DNA of 46,699 bases from positions 1 to 46,699 of IMG/VR virus record IMGVR_UViG_3300045108_000011, one strand, 5' to 3'. Below are positions 37,196 through 45,312 of the stretch, piece after piece. The notes under the pieces were generated by a model. It was not told the origin of the DNA. It did no database searches and was given only the letters and a program-made list of their open reading frames with translations. How positions within the stretch are numbered: the first letter of the stretch is position 1; every line of letters begins with the position of its first letter. This DNA is from a virus. Position numbers and translations under genes: made by a program.

Positions 37196-37683
37196 GGCAC
37201 GAAGCGACCGCCTGCGGCTGCACCAAGGACATCGGCATGTCCAAGGCCTCGACCCCGCACTTCTGCGAGCACCAGAATCTCCTGGTCTACGTCCACGGGC
37301 TCGGTTCAAAGGGGCGGAGTGGCTCAACCATGTCTCCTGGACGGGGCTTCGCCGCTTCGCCGGCTCAGCAAGCAAAGGTCAAGGGCCGCCCCTGCATCGT
37401 CTGCGGCCTCGACCGCTTCGAGGCCCAGATCCACGCCGCCCACGTCTACCCGCGTCGCTTCCAATCCTGCAATTGCGCCGAGGGAGTCGTGCCGCTCTGC
37501 TCTAAGCACCACCACCTCTACGACGACCAGAACCAGCACTTCGACCTTCTTCCATATCTCGTAGCTCGGGGATGCCACACCGAGCTAGTACACGCAGTAG
37601 CGGTCCACCAGGTCTCCCTTAGCCACCTTCAGGAACAGGTGACGGGCGTGGAGTGGAAGCCGGTTGGGGCGGTGGCGGCGTGA
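37192..37683 (+). CDS. HNH-type nuclease candidate
   Basis: 163 aa from GTG 37192. Zn-binding and catalytic pattern: CIVCGLDRFEAQIHAAHVYPRRF, then CNCAEGVVPLCSKHHHLYDD, with the CxxC pair, the HAAH first catalytic His and the LCSKHHHLYDD end that define HNH/His-Me finger proteins. An N-terminal Cys-rich part (CGCTKDIGMSKASTPHFC) may bind a second metal. It could nick phage DNA for packaging or attack invading DNA. It is not next to the terminase, so it is more likely an accessory nuclease. Confidence 0.72.
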   Translation: MRHEATACGCTKDIGMSKASTPHFCEHQNLLVYVHGLGSKGRSGSTMSPGRGFAASPAQQAKVKGRPCIVCGLDRFEAQIHAAHVYPRRFQSCNCAEGVVPLCSKHHHLYDDQNQHFDLLPYLVARGCHTELVHAVAVHQVSLSHLQEQVTGVEWKPVGAVAA

Positions 37684-38159
37684 TCCCGGTCGAGCAGACG
37701 ATCACTGTGCCACCGCGGGGCGACTGCTTCGGGGCCTGTGTGGCTTCGATCTTGGAGCTGCCCATCGGCGACGTTCCAAACCCAGCGCCGGAGGAGCACT
37801 GGTGGGACGCCTGGAACGAGTGGCTGCTCCTTCGCGGCTTGCAGCTTGTGCAATGGGAAGCGCCAGAGGGAGATCGCCCCGACGGCCACCGAGTCTGCTG
37901 CCGGCTTAGCGGCTATTGGATCGCCACGGTCCCTTCGCTAAACGCGCAGGCGGACCCAGCCAAGCCTGCGACCTGGGGACGGCATTGCATCGTCATGAAT
38001 GGCGACAGCGTCGCCTGGGACCCGTCACCCGGCATCAAGCGCACCGACGAGAACTGGCCAGAGGGCGACCGCATTTTCGAAGTCACCGCGCTCCTGCCAC
38101 TTAACCCACTTCAAACCGCAAAAGAGGCGGCTACCAGCTGCCAGGAAGGAAGCCCATGA
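37680..38159 (+). CDS. Papain-like cysteine peptidase-fold protein
   Basis: 159 aa from GTG 37680 (GTGA overlap). The GDCFGACVASIL start (C16 or C20 as nucleophile), H102 in GRHCIVM and D114 in AWDPSPG give the Cys-His-Asp triad spacing of C39-like and papain-like folds. It lacks a signal peptide or propeptide, so it acts inside the cell or in an assembled complex. Possible roles are processing a phage or host protein, or deamidation. The substrate is unknown, and the triad call is from spacing only. Confidence 0.6.
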   Translation: MIPVEQTITVPPRGDCFGACVASILELPIGDVPNPAPEEHWWDAWNEWLLLRGLQLVQWEAPEGDRPDGHRVCCRLSGYWIATVPSLNAQADPAKPATWGRHCIVMNGDSVAWDPSPGIKRTDENWPEGDRIFEVTALLPLNPLQTAKEAATSCQEGSP

Positions 38160-38914
38160 CTGCTACCGCAACTGATCCACTACGCGCTTTCCACGGCGAC
38201 CAGGAGGTGAAGGACAAGCTTCTCGCTCGGGTTACCGCCCATGAGAAGGCCGACGCGATAGTTCAGGGCACGTACGGCAGGAAGGTCAACGGCCACTATG
38301 AGCGCTGTGCAGTTGGGTGCTCGGTCCATGACCTGACCCAGAAACAGCGCAAGGACGACGACCTGCACTCCCTGTACCCCGAGCTGTTGGGCATCCCGGA
38401 GTGGCTCGCCCACCTTGAGGATCGCATTTTCGAGGGCCTGCCGAAGGACAAGGCTGGCGAATGGCCGCGGCGTTTCTCGGATGCCATCCCCGTAGGTGCC
38501 GACTTCGGTGGCTTGGCCGACCGCCTGGCTATCCGGCGCCTGAAGGAGGAGTGCCTACCCCTCAGCGGTCAGTGGCCTGAGTCGGTTCGAGCAGAGGTAG
38601 TCGCCTCGATCGAGCTGACCATTGCCGCGCTCGAAGGAAAGAAAAGTTTGGAGTCGGCGGAGTCGGCGGCGAGGTCGGCGGCGGAGTCGGCGGCGTGGTC
38701 GGCGGCGGAGTCGGCGGCGTGGTCGGCGAGGTCGGCGGCGTGGTCGGCGGCGAGGTCGGCGGCGGAGTCGGCGGCGGCGTGGTCGGCGTGGTTGGCGGAG
38801 TCGGCGGCGGAGTCGGCGGCGGCGTGGTCGGCGAGGTCGGCGGCGTTCGAACGCGAAGCTGATCGCCTCATTGCTGAGTTGGAAGCTCTCCCGGTTTTGG
38901 AGCCGGCCGCGTGA
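38156..38914 (+). CDS. Protein with Ala/Ser/Trp/Arg tandem-repeat domain
   Basis: A 252-aa protein. Residues 1-160 are an ordinary mixed fold (VTAHEKADAIVQGTYGRKVNGHYERCAVGCSVHD, where two Cys lie close). Residues about 165-230 are short repeats such as ESAAWSAARSAAESAAW, which form a Trp-studded helix. It ends with an acidic helix (READRLIAELEALPVL). Such SAAW/SAAR repeats occur in various bacterial and phage proteins of unknown function. The DNA behind the repeats is a near-perfect GC-rich tandem array. Confidence 0.65.
   Translation: MTATATDPLRAFHGDQEVKDKLLARVTAHEKADAIVQGTYGRKVNGHYERCAVGCSVHDLTQKQRKDDDLHSLYPELLGIPEWLAHLEDRIFEGLPKDKAGEWPRRFSDAIPVGADFGGLADRLAIRRLKEECLPLSGQWPESVRAEVVASIELTIAALEGKKSLESAESAARSAAESAAWSAAESAAWSARSAAWSAARSAAESAAAWSAWLAESAAESAAAWSARSAAFEREADRLIAELEALPVLEPAA
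38648..38850 (+). repeat. GC-rich tandem array (gcggcg/gtcg units)
   Basis: Trinucleotide-rich units built from GTCGGCGGC, GGAGTCG and GGTCGGCG repeat about twenty times in imperfect order over roughly 200 bp, all inside one reading frame. Copies differ by 3-nt steps, which suits slippage-driven length change without a frameshift. Confidence 0.8.
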
Positions 38915-39144
38915 AGCGGTCGGCCGCCTTCCTTCGAGCCGAGCGCAAGCGCCGGCGGCACCTACCCGTCTCCAAGACACAGAAGGGATATCTCAAACGC
39001 CTCGCTGAGGACGTAGGCGTAGAGGTTCCTCAGGTCCACTCGCTCGAGGAAGCCACTCGGGCCATCGAACGCCTGGAGGAGATCAGGCGCCAGCCGGTGC
39101 TCGCTGGGTTCTCAGCTTCTACAGGAGGTTCCGATGCAGCCTGA
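38911..39144 (+). CDS. DUF3072-like small protein
   Basis: 77 aa from GTG 38911 (GTGA overlap). After a basic start (KRSAAFLRAERKRRRHLP) comes the conserved part TQKGYLKRLAEDVGVEVPQVHSLEEA, with a final helix TRAIERLEEIRRQ. This 'Q..yL..L....g......lt..eA...I..L' pattern matches DUF3072-type proteins common in actinobacteria and phages. The function is unknown. Confidence 0.6.
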   Translation: MKRSAAFLRAERKRRRHLPVSKTQKGYLKRLAEDVGVEVPQVHSLEEATRAIERLEEIRRQPVLAGFSASTGGSDAA

Positions 39145-40753
39145 CCCTAAGCAGGTACCGGAGCGGGGGGCTGGAGAGTCCGGCTCCCCGCTACCTGAAA
39201 AGCACATCACGCCGAACGCGCTTCGCGATGCTGCGGCCGAAGCAGCACGTCTCGCCGCTCCGGTCTTTAAGGCGGCTGGCTACAAGTGGGAAGAACGCAC
39301 CCCTGACGTGGCGACGATCGCAGCAACTCTTGCTCCCCTGGCCGAGCGCGCGAGCAAGATGGAGTGTGGTTCCAGCGGTACTGGTCGCTTCCAAGTCCAC
39401 CACTGGTTCGAGGACGGCTGGGAGCAGTACTCGATCACCCTGGAGATGGCGAGCGTTATCGGCGAAGCACGCGCCGACATTGTCTCCACCCAGCCCCAGC
39501 CTGAGTCCGGCTCGGAGTGGAAGTACGACGCGATCAGGATGGGCCGTCGCTGGTACGCGAAGCGGTTCATCCCCGGCGGCCCGGTTGAATTCTGGGAGAG
39601 CCGCGAGTGGCACCCCTACTCGATTGCTGCCTTTCAAGAGCGCGAGAGGGCGGCTGGTCTGCTCGGGAAGCGGCCTGAGTCCGGCTCTGGGGAGGAGGGG
39701 GACGAAGCGCAACCAGAAGAAGGCGTGTGCCCCGAGTGCGATCACGACATTCGCCCCCATGCCTGGCACGCCCGCGGCTGCTCGCGGCATCCGTTCAACC
39801 AGCCACCGCCCCCCACCCCCACCCAGCCTCTCCAGGAATCAGAGCTAGAGCGGCTTCAAGAAGTCGAACTGGAGCGTCGTGCCCAGGCCGAACGAGCAGA
39901 GAGACTCCAGACCAAGCTCCAGCGAGTAGAAGAGGAGAAGGACGAGAAGGAGCGAGCGATCAGTCAGTGGCGCAACAAGGCCAAGAACGCCGAGGGGCGC
40001 TCTTGCGACTACGCAGCCCGGGCCACCCAAGCAGAGGCCCGCATCGACCAGGCAGCCAAGGAGGTCGAAGGCTTCCAGCAAGAAGCAGAAGCCAACGAGG
40101 TCCCCTGTGCGGTCGCGTCCTACAAGCGGGTGCTCTCCTTCCTCCGCTCCCAGTCCTCTTCTGAGGTAGGGGAGGCCGAATTCACCGTCAACGCTCCCGA
40201 GCTTCCGCTGAGCGAAGACGACCAGCGAGAGATCGAGAGACTGGTTCGCGCGGCCTACAAAAGGATGCGGGATGGTGACGACCGCGACGAGTGTGGCCGC
40301 CCGCCCGCTGGCTGGCGCTGCACTCGCGAGCCAGGGCATGACGGACCCTGCGCTGCGTCCCCAAGCTTCGGCTGCCCTGACTGCAAGCAGGAGGACCTCG
40401 CAGGACGCCGCGAACGCGCTGTCGACGAGCTACTTGAGATCGCAAAGCTTGCTCACGACGACGCGATGCGCGAGGAGCTGGAGCAGCTCGCCAGCCGCCT
40501 TTCCCTGCCTCCTTCGTCCTCAGAGGTAGAGGAGGGGACGGTCCGTGTCTTCGCCTGCGACCAGACCTACGAGTCCGCGTTCTCGGAGATCAGCCACCTG
40601 ATCCACGCTGCCAACCCCGGCCAATCGCTTGTGATCGAGCTGCACCACATCGACCGTGATGGCAAGTACTTCACGGTCACGACCAAGCCCTACGAAACCG
40701 AGGTCCAAGCCGCCTCCCCAAGCACCCCAAGGGATGAGGAGGAGAGCAAGTGA
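39134..40753 (+). CDS. Large hypothetical protein with coiled coil and Cys pairs
   Basis: A 539-aa protein overlapping the DUF3072-like gene. Modules in order: a helical start, an FQVHHWFEDGWEQYSIT region, a tryptophan-rich part (YKWEER, WYAKRF, FWESREW), a CPECDHDIRPHAWHARGCSRH zinc knuckle, a Pro linker (PPPPTPTQP), a long coiled coil (about 235-320) and a further Cys part (CGRPPAGWRCTREPGHDGPC). It looks like several small phage proteins fused together. No catalytic motif; the function is unknown. Confidence 0.6.
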   Translation: MQPDPKQVPERGAGESGSPLPEKHITPNALRDAAAEAARLAAPVFKAAGYKWEERTPDVATIAATLAPLAERASKMECGSSGTGRFQVHHWFEDGWEQYSITLEMASVIGEARADIVSTQPQPESGSEWKYDAIRMGRRWYAKRFIPGGPVEFWESREWHPYSIAAFQERERAAGLLGKRPESGSGEEGDEAQPEEGVCPECDHDIRPHAWHARGCSRHPFNQPPPPTPTQPLQESELERLQEVELERRAQAERAERLQTKLQRVEEEKDEKERAISQWRNKAKNAEGRSCDYAARATQAEARIDQAAKEVEGFQQEAEANEVPCAVASYKRVLSFLRSQSSSEVGEAEFTVNAPELPLSEDDQREIERLVRAAYKRMRDGDDRDECGRPPAGWRCTREPGHDGPCAASPSFGCPDCKQEDLAGRRERAVDELLEIAKLAHDDAMREELEQLASRLSLPPSSSEVEEGTVRVFACDQTYESAFSEISHLIHAANPGQSLVIELHHIDRDGKYFTVTTKPYETEVQAASPSTPRDEEESK

Positions 40754-41025
40754 GCGAGCATCGAGATTTCGGCGACGCACTGGCCTGGATCGAGGGGGCC
40801 GAGGACCAGGGCTTCCCGAATGAACACGCGGCCCTGGTCGAGTACTGCTTTGCCCCGCCCGAGAGCTACGACGACGCATGGCTGAACAAACTCTGGGAGG
40901 TCTACGAGTACGTTGAGGGTCAGCCTTGCGTGTGCACCGAACCAGCGGTCGATCAATACAACGCCTGCCCTCGCTGCCGCCTCCTAAACCGCGAGTTCGA
41001 CAAGTACGTGGGGCATGGCCGATGA
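40750..41025 (+). CDS. Small Cys-rich hypothetical protein
   Basis: 91 aa from GTG 40750 (GTGA overlap). An acidic aromatic N-terminal half (DFGDALAWIEGAEDQGFPNEHAALVEYCF) is followed by CVCTEPAVDQYNACPRC, four Cys likely to bind zinc. No recognised family. Confidence 0.55.
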   Translation: MSEHRDFGDALAWIEGAEDQGFPNEHAALVEYCFAPPESYDDAWLNKLWEVYEYVEGQPCVCTEPAVDQYNACPRCRLLNREFDKYVGHGR

Positions 41026-41053
41026 CCGTCCTCGGGGATAAGGAGGAGGGGCG

Positions 41054-41704
41054 GTGAGCGGCTTCTACGAGGATCTTCGAGCGGTCGGGCGGAGGGTCAC
41101 CAAGAGCTCGGCCGAGGAAGCGGCCGTGGAGCGGATGGCCCTCGACTGTGCCCTTGACGCGCTCCGTCTTTCGGCCCGCCGGCTCGCCGACAGCATCCGG
41201 AGTTACCCGCTACCGGAGAACCCCGGCATCCTCTACGACGGCTACGAAGGCGAGTGGGAAGAAACCGCCTTCGTCCCGGTCCGGATGGCCTCGACCGCGA
41301 AGGCCGCGAAGCAGGCGATCCCGGCGGTCGCCAAGCAGTACGCCCGCGAAGAGCCCGGCTTCTACCTGCTCTGCAGTCACCGCTGCTTCCTCGCCCCGAG
41401 CGAATACTCCCACGGCGAGGAAGACTGGCGCTACTCGCACTGCCGTGAGCACGACGCCGGCGCGATCGAGTTCTGGCGGGTCGAAATTGCCGAGCGCCGC
41501 CTCTCCCTGCGTCGCAAGGCGTCCAACCTGAAGTTGGGCATCCGCGCCTACCGTCGCCAGCGCAAGCAAGGAGTCGGGCGTTGGAAGGCGAGCTTCTCCT
41601 TGCGACTGCACCTCGGCCCCCAACTGATTCGCATGGCGCGTTTTCGGTGGAACCGCTGGCAGAAGAGACGCGCCGCCACCCCCAAGGGACAAGACCATGA
41701 CTGA
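41054..41704 (+). CDS. Hypothetical basic protein
   Basis: 216 aa from GTG 41054 with AGGAGG nearby (41042-41047). The N-terminal half is helical (KSSAEEAAVERMALDCALDALRLSARRLAD). The centre holds YLLCSHRCFLAPSEYSHGEEDWRYSHCREHDAG with Cys/His that could bind metal. The C-terminal 60 residues are strongly basic (RKASNLKLGIRAYRRQRK) and probably bind nucleic acid. No known family. Confidence 0.55.
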   Translation: MSGFYEDLRAVGRRVTKSSAEEAAVERMALDCALDALRLSARRLADSIRSYPLPENPGILYDGYEGEWEETAFVPVRMASTAKAAKQAIPAVAKQYAREEPGFYLLCSHRCFLAPSEYSHGEEDWRYSHCREHDAGAIEFWRVEIAERRLSLRRKASNLKLGIRAYRRQRKQGVGRWKASFSLRLHLGPQLIRMARFRWNRWQKRRAATPKGQDHD

Positions 41705-42017
41705 GGGCCAGTACGAAAACCAGCACTGCAAGCACCTACGCGATCTCTGCCGCCGTCTTCACATCGAGATCCCACAGGTCCTCAACGAGGCAATTACGGC
41801 AACCGGAAGGGAGCTCGAGCGCCTTCTTCACGAGCAGGCACGAGAGAACACGCGCTTCAACCGCGAGGCCCAAATGCGCAAAGAGCTACTCGACGTCATT
41901 GCCACGACGCAGGGCTACGGCTCTTCAGGCTCATTGCAGGACATACATGCGGTAGCGGATAAGCAGGTAGACGAAGACAGCGAAGTCCTCTCCGCCCTGG
42001 GAGCCCAACGTGCCTGA
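41697..42017 (+). CDS. Small coiled-coil hypothetical protein
   Basis: A 106-aa protein overlapping the previous gene by 8 nt. A Cys/His start (NQHCKHLRDLCRRLH) is followed by a long helix (LNEAITATGRELERLLHEQ to EAQMRKELLDVIAT). No motif of known function. Part of the coupled accessory train. Confidence 0.5.
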   Translation: MTEGQYENQHCKHLRDLCRRLHIEIPQVLNEAITATGRELERLLHEQARENTRFNREAQMRKELLDVIATTQGYGSSGSLQDIHAVADKQVDEDSEVLSALGAQRA

Positions 42018-42354
42018 CCACCCAGAGGGGCTGGAGGAGGGCGTCAAGGCGCTCAACCGTTTCAACGAACTGAGCGATGCGCCGCTGGCTGAAACGGCTC
42101 TCGCCGCGAAGCACGTGATTGAGGCCGCTGCCCCTGCCATCCGCAAGCAGGAGCGCCAGCGGATAAGAGAGGCGCTGCTGAGCGAGAAGGCGATTGAGGC
42201 AGCAGGCCACGCTAGTCGAACCTTCGCCCCCTTTTCGCCCACTTCGCCGCAGACCTGGGAGTCAGTTCCTGATCGCGACAAAGCCCGGATCAGAGAATCC
42301 GCTCGCATTTACATAGGGGCCGCCCTCGACACCCTGGAGCACTCAGATGCCTGA
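42010..42354 (+). CDS. Small hypothetical protein
   Basis: 114 aa from GTG 42010, overlapping both neighbours by 8 nt. Helical segments ALNRFNELSDAPLAETALAA, IRKQERQRIREALLSEKAIEAA and a final ARIYIGAALDTLEHSD. 'AIEAA' modules ending in 'AR..I.AAL' recur in several genes of this train, suggesting duplication from one ancestor. The function is unknown. Confidence 0.5.
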   Translation: MPDHPEGLEEGVKALNRFNELSDAPLAETALAAKHVIEAAAPAIRKQERQRIREALLSEKAIEAAGHASRTFAPFSPTSPQTWESVPDRDKARIRESARIYIGAALDTLEHSDA

Positions 42355-42760
42355 GACCGGGAAGGAGCGACGGTGGAGGCTAGCTGAAGCGTTCAGTGGG
42401 GCTCGCTCCGTACACGGACCTCGTGTCGGGTGTGTGCACAGAGTCGAAGTCATGCCCGTCTCAGAGCACGACGCCACGGTAAGGATGTACAGGGACAATC
42501 TGCGTGACACGAAAGCAGCAGGTGAGCAAGCCGCCGAACGCGCCAACGATTTCCAGGATCGTCTAGAGAAAGCCGAGGCAGCCCTAGCAAAGGCCCGTAA
42601 GGAGGGGCGAGAGGAAGTACGGGAGCGGCAGGCCGTGGTGGTGGACTTCCTCGACTCTTGGCGCTTCTGCCCGGTGTCTGAAGCCCCGGCCGCTTCGCGC
42701 TCATGTCTCGAAGACGCCGCCAAGCAACTGCTCGACTCCCTGACGAAGGAGGGGAGCTGA
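42347..42760 (+). CDS. Small charged hypothetical protein
   Basis: A 137-aa protein. A basic N-terminus is followed by a long heptad helix (RMYRDNLRDTKAAGEQ to RLEKAEAALAKARKEG) and a C-terminal part with two Cys (RFCPVSEAP ... SRSCLEDAAK). A later ATG at 42452 could also start it. No family is recognised. Confidence 0.5.
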   Translation: MPETGKERRWRLAEAFSGARSVHGPRVGCVHRVEVMPVSEHDATVRMYRDNLRDTKAAGEQAAERANDFQDRLEKAEAALAKARKEGREEVRERQAVVVDFLDSWRFCPVSEAPAASRSCLEDAAKQLLDSLTKEGS

Positions 42761-42761
42761 G

Positions 42762-42965
42762 GTGGCAAGGAACGCGATCAGCAACGAGCGGGCCAACCGG
42801 ATCATCCACCACCTCGCTGAGTGCCACCGGGAGATCGTCGCTGCGGCCGAGGCCGATGAACTCGACACGTTCACGGCGGCCGACCTCGGCAGATATATCG
42901 ATAGGCCGAGGGACGAAATCAACCGCCGTCGCGCAGTAGAGGAGACCCTCGATGCCAAGGGCTGA
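42762..42965 (+). CDS. Small hypothetical protein
   Basis: 67 aa from GTG 42762 after GGAGG. Helical (NERANRIIHHLAECHREIVAAAEA), then DTFTAADLGRYIDRPRDEINRR, which resembles a short HTH recognition pattern. A DNA-binding role is possible. Overlaps the next gene by 14 nt. Confidence 0.5.
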   Translation: MARNAISNERANRIIHHLAECHREIVAAAEADELDTFTAADLGRYIDRPRDEINRRRAVEETLDAKG

Positions 42966-43278
42966 GATACCGGAGTCGGTGGAGCAGTACGAGCTTGCGA
43001 TCGAAATCGGCCGCTCGATGTTCAAAGATCGCGCCATCGGCAGTCCGGCACCAGACGGCGGCTGGCTGAAGGTAGAGGACATTCCCAAGCTCCACCAGCA
43101 CTGGCTAGAGCAGCTCAAGGAGGAGCTGCTGGAGGATGCGGTGTGTTGGGCAGCCTACGAGGCTGCGATCGGCGATCTGCCCGATGGGGGCCGGCAAAAC
43201 GGGATCGAGACCGCCCGCGCCTTGATTCAAGCCGCAATCGCCTCCATCCCCATAGAGGAGGGCGAGGCACGTGGCTGA
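42952..43278 (+). CDS. Small hypothetical protein
   Basis: A 108-aa protein. Acidic helices (VEQYELAIEIGRSMFKDRA) are followed by a DGGWLKVEDIPKLHQHWLEQL strand-helix unit. The ending IETARALIQAAIASIP resembles the 'AR..I.AAL' ends of neighbours in this train. No known family. Confidence 0.5.
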   Translation: MPRAEIPESVEQYELAIEIGRSMFKDRAIGSPAPDGGWLKVEDIPKLHQHWLEQLKEELLEDAVCWAAYEAAIGDLPDGGRQNGIETARALIQAAIASIPIEEGEARG

Positions 43279-43573
43279 TCCCCGGATAGACGAGGCCGTG
43301 CTCTGGGAGGCGATTGAAGCTCTGCGCTCAGAGATGGGGGAGCACCACGGCGGGGGGCACCCAGTCTGGAAAGCGTGGTGCGAGAAGAACGGCGTCGATT
43401 GGGATGCGCTTCGAGCCGCTGGCAACGCCTACCTGCCGTCTTTCAAGCAGTGGCTGGACAACGGCTGCCTGCGCGAGGCGGCGGTCGACATGTGGCTCCA
43501 CGCATTCCAGGTCGGGTTGCTGGTTGGTCGCCGCAACCTGGACTCCACCAGTACAGAGGGGGAGGGGAAGTGA
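43271..43573 (+). CDS. Small hypothetical protein
   Basis: 100 aa from GTG 43271 (8-nt overlap). Trp-rich helices (VLWEAIEALRSEMGEHHGGG, WKAWCEKNGVDWDALRAAG, SFKQWLDNGCLREAAVDMWLHAFQ). It precedes and is coupled to the cytosine methyltransferase by a GTGA overlap. No function assigned. Confidence 0.5.
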   Translation: MADPRIDEAVLWEAIEALRSEMGEHHGGGHPVWKAWCEKNGVDWDALRAAGNAYLPSFKQWLDNGCLREAAVDMWLHAFQVGLLVGRRNLDSTSTEGEGK

Positions 43574-44313
43574 AGCCGATCCTCCTCGATCTCATGTGCG
43601 GCGCCGGCGGCTGCACCGAGGGCTATCAGGAAGCGGGCTTCTATGTGGTCGGCGTTGACTCCAAGCCGCAGCGGAACTACTGCGGCGGCGAGTTCGTGCA
43701 GGGCGACGCGCTGGTCGTCCTTGCCCTGCTCCTGGCGGGCGAGGAATGGAACGGCTACGTCCTCGCTGACTTCGCTGCCATCCACGCCTCTCCGCCATGC
43801 CAGGCGTCGAGCTCGCTTCGCAGGCTCTCTCCTCACATCGACTACCCCGAACTGATCCCGGCGAGTCGGGAACTGCTCAAGCTTTCGAAGTTGCCCTGGG
43901 TGATCGAGAACGTGGTCGGCGCCGCGCTGCTCAACCCGGTGACGGTATGCGGCTCGACCTACTGCCCGACGATCGTCGACGAGGGCACGCGGTTTGTCAT
44001 TCGTCGCCACCGCCTGTTCGAGACGAACTTCCCGGTGATGGTCGAGCCCTGCACGTGCTCGCCGCACAAGGGCACGACGCTCGGCATCTACGGCGGCGGC
44101 ACTTACCAGGGCACGAGGGCCGAGGCAAACCCCGGCGGCGGCAACACCCGCAAGGCCAACAAAGCCCAGGCGTCCGCCCTCATGGGCATCGACTGGATGA
44201 CGCGGACCGAGATGTGCCAGGCGATCCCCCCCGCCTACACCCGCCACATCGGCTCCTACCTGCTCGCTCATCTGGAAGCAACCGCATCCTCGACTACGAG
44301 AGGGACGGCCTGA
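43570..44313 (+). CDS. C5-cytosine DNA methyltransferase
   Basis: 247 aa from GTG 43570, after GGAGGGG. Motif I is LDLMCGAGGCTEGYQEAG, and motif IV (SPPCQ, residues 74-78) carries the catalytic C77. Motif VI is IENV (112-115), and motif VIII-like RRHRLFETNF follows. It methylates cytosine in host or phage DNA at an unknown site. The target-recognition region is short, as in phage orphan enzymes. No restriction nuclease is encoded beside it, so protection from host restriction or epigenetic control is likely. Confidence 0.88.
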   Translation: MKPILLDLMCGAGGCTEGYQEAGFYVVGVDSKPQRNYCGGEFVQGDALVVLALLLAGEEWNGYVLADFAAIHASPPCQASSSLRRLSPHIDYPELIPASRELLKLSKLPWVIENVVGAALLNPVTVCGSTYCPTIVDEGTRFVIRRHRLFETNFPVMVEPCTCSPHKGTTLGIYGGGTYQGTRAEANPGGGNTRKANKAQASALMGIDWMTRTEMCQAIPPAYTRHIGSYLLAHLEATASSTTRGTA

Positions 44314-44314
44314 C

Positions 44315-45139
44315 GTGAGCTGGGAGATCCGCCAAGGCGATGCACTGGAGCGGCTTCGCGAGATGCCCGACGAGTCGGTGCAGTGCTGCGTCACCTCGCC
44401 GCCCTACTGGTTGCAGCGCGACTACGGCGTCGAGGGCCAGCTAGGGATGGAGGAGACGCCAGAGGAGTTCGTTGCCAACCTTGTCGAGGTCCTCGCAGAG
44501 GTGCGCCGGGTCTTGCGCAGTGACGGGACGCTTTGGGTCAACCTCGGCGACTCATACGCAGGGGCGCGGGGTGGGGGCCAGGGCAAGGACGGCCAGATGG
44601 CCACTCGCGCGGCCTCTCTCAACGGGTCGCGTGAGCGGGCGGTGGCTCGGCTGGCGCCGGGGCTGAAGCCCAAGGATCTCGTCGGGATTCCGTGGATGGT
44701 CGCTTTTGCGCTGCGCGCCGACGGCTGGTACCTCCGCGCCGAGAACATCTGGCACAAGCTGACCCCGATGCCCGAGTCGGTCAAGGACCGTACGACTCGA
44801 AGCCACGAGCAGGTCTTCCTTCTGTCGAGGTCCTCGCGTTACTTCTATGACGCCGACGCGATCCGGACGCCGCTTGCTGCGAAGACGCTCACCACCTTTG
44901 GCACCCAGCGCGAGCAGAACGGCGGCGGCGAGAGAGTCAAGGCCGACAATTGGGCGAGAGACGTTCCGGACCGAAAGCCACGGCTCGGTGAGGACGGGGA
45001 GCCGGCCGGAGCCAACTTACGGTCGGTCTGGTCGCTCGCATCTCGGCCCTACCCAGATGCCCACTTCGCCACCTTCCCACCTGACCTTGTCGAGCCCTGC
45101 ATCCTGGCCGGCGCACCGGGGGGGGGCAACGGTGCTTGA
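44315..45139 (+). CDS. N4/N6-type DNA methyltransferase, N-terminal part before a G9 frameshift
   Basis: A 274-aa frame. TSPPYW (motif IV) with an acidic N-terminus (WEIRQGDALERLREMPDESV) and later domains (LGDSYAG, GIPWMVAFALRADGWYLR, EQVFLLSRSSRYFYDAD) match beta-class amino-methyltransferases, where motif IV precedes motif I. Motif I (DPFAG) is missing from this frame: the run of nine G at 45118-45126 shifts it to a quick stop at 45139. The intact protein would be about 326 aa and end at 45296. The gene follows the C5 enzyme by two bases. Confidence 0.8.
   Translation: MSWEIRQGDALERLREMPDESVQCCVTSPPYWLQRDYGVEGQLGMEETPEEFVANLVEVLAEVRRVLRSDGTLWVNLGDSYAGARGGGQGKDGQMATRAASLNGSRERAVARLAPGLKPKDLVGIPWMVAFALRADGWYLRAENIWHKLTPMPESVKDRTTRSHEQVFLLSRSSRYFYDADAIRTPLAAKTLTTFGTQREQNGGGERVKADNWARDVPDRKPRLGEDGEPAGANLRSVWSLASRPYPDAHFATFPPDLVEPCILAGAPGGGNGA
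45118..45126 (+). repeat. G9 homopolymer that breaks the methyltransferase frame
   Basis: Nine G bases follow GCACC. Removing one G joins the TSPPY half to VLDPFAGAATTG in frame. Such runs slip during replication, transcription or sequencing. Confidence 0.85.
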
Positions 45140-45296
45140 TCCATTCGCCGGGGCTGCGACCACCGGTCTCGTCGCCACCCGCCTCGATCGTGACTTCATC
45201 GGCATAGAGCTGAACCCGGAGTACGTCGAGCTGGGCCGCAACCGGATCCGCGACGACGCCCCGCTGCTCAACCACCCAGCAGAGGTCGCTGCGTGA
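45126..45296 (+). pseudogene. C-terminal fragment of the DNA methyltransferase (motif I)
   Basis: In the +1 frame relative to the gene start the sequence reads ATVLDPFAGAATTGLVAT, then FIGIELNPEYVELGRNRI. This is the SAM-binding motif I and adjoining helix of the same beta-class methyltransferase. It has no start codon of its own near the break. It is either the second half of a phase-variable gene or of one misread by a base. Confidence 0.8.
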
Positions 45297-45312
45297 TCTT
45301 CAGGGTCCAGCC

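Noticed and set aside
38555-38980. Reverse-strand Arg-rich frames over the tandem array
   Set aside because: They are produced by the GC-rich repeat itself; poly-Arg/Pro composition is not credible as protein.
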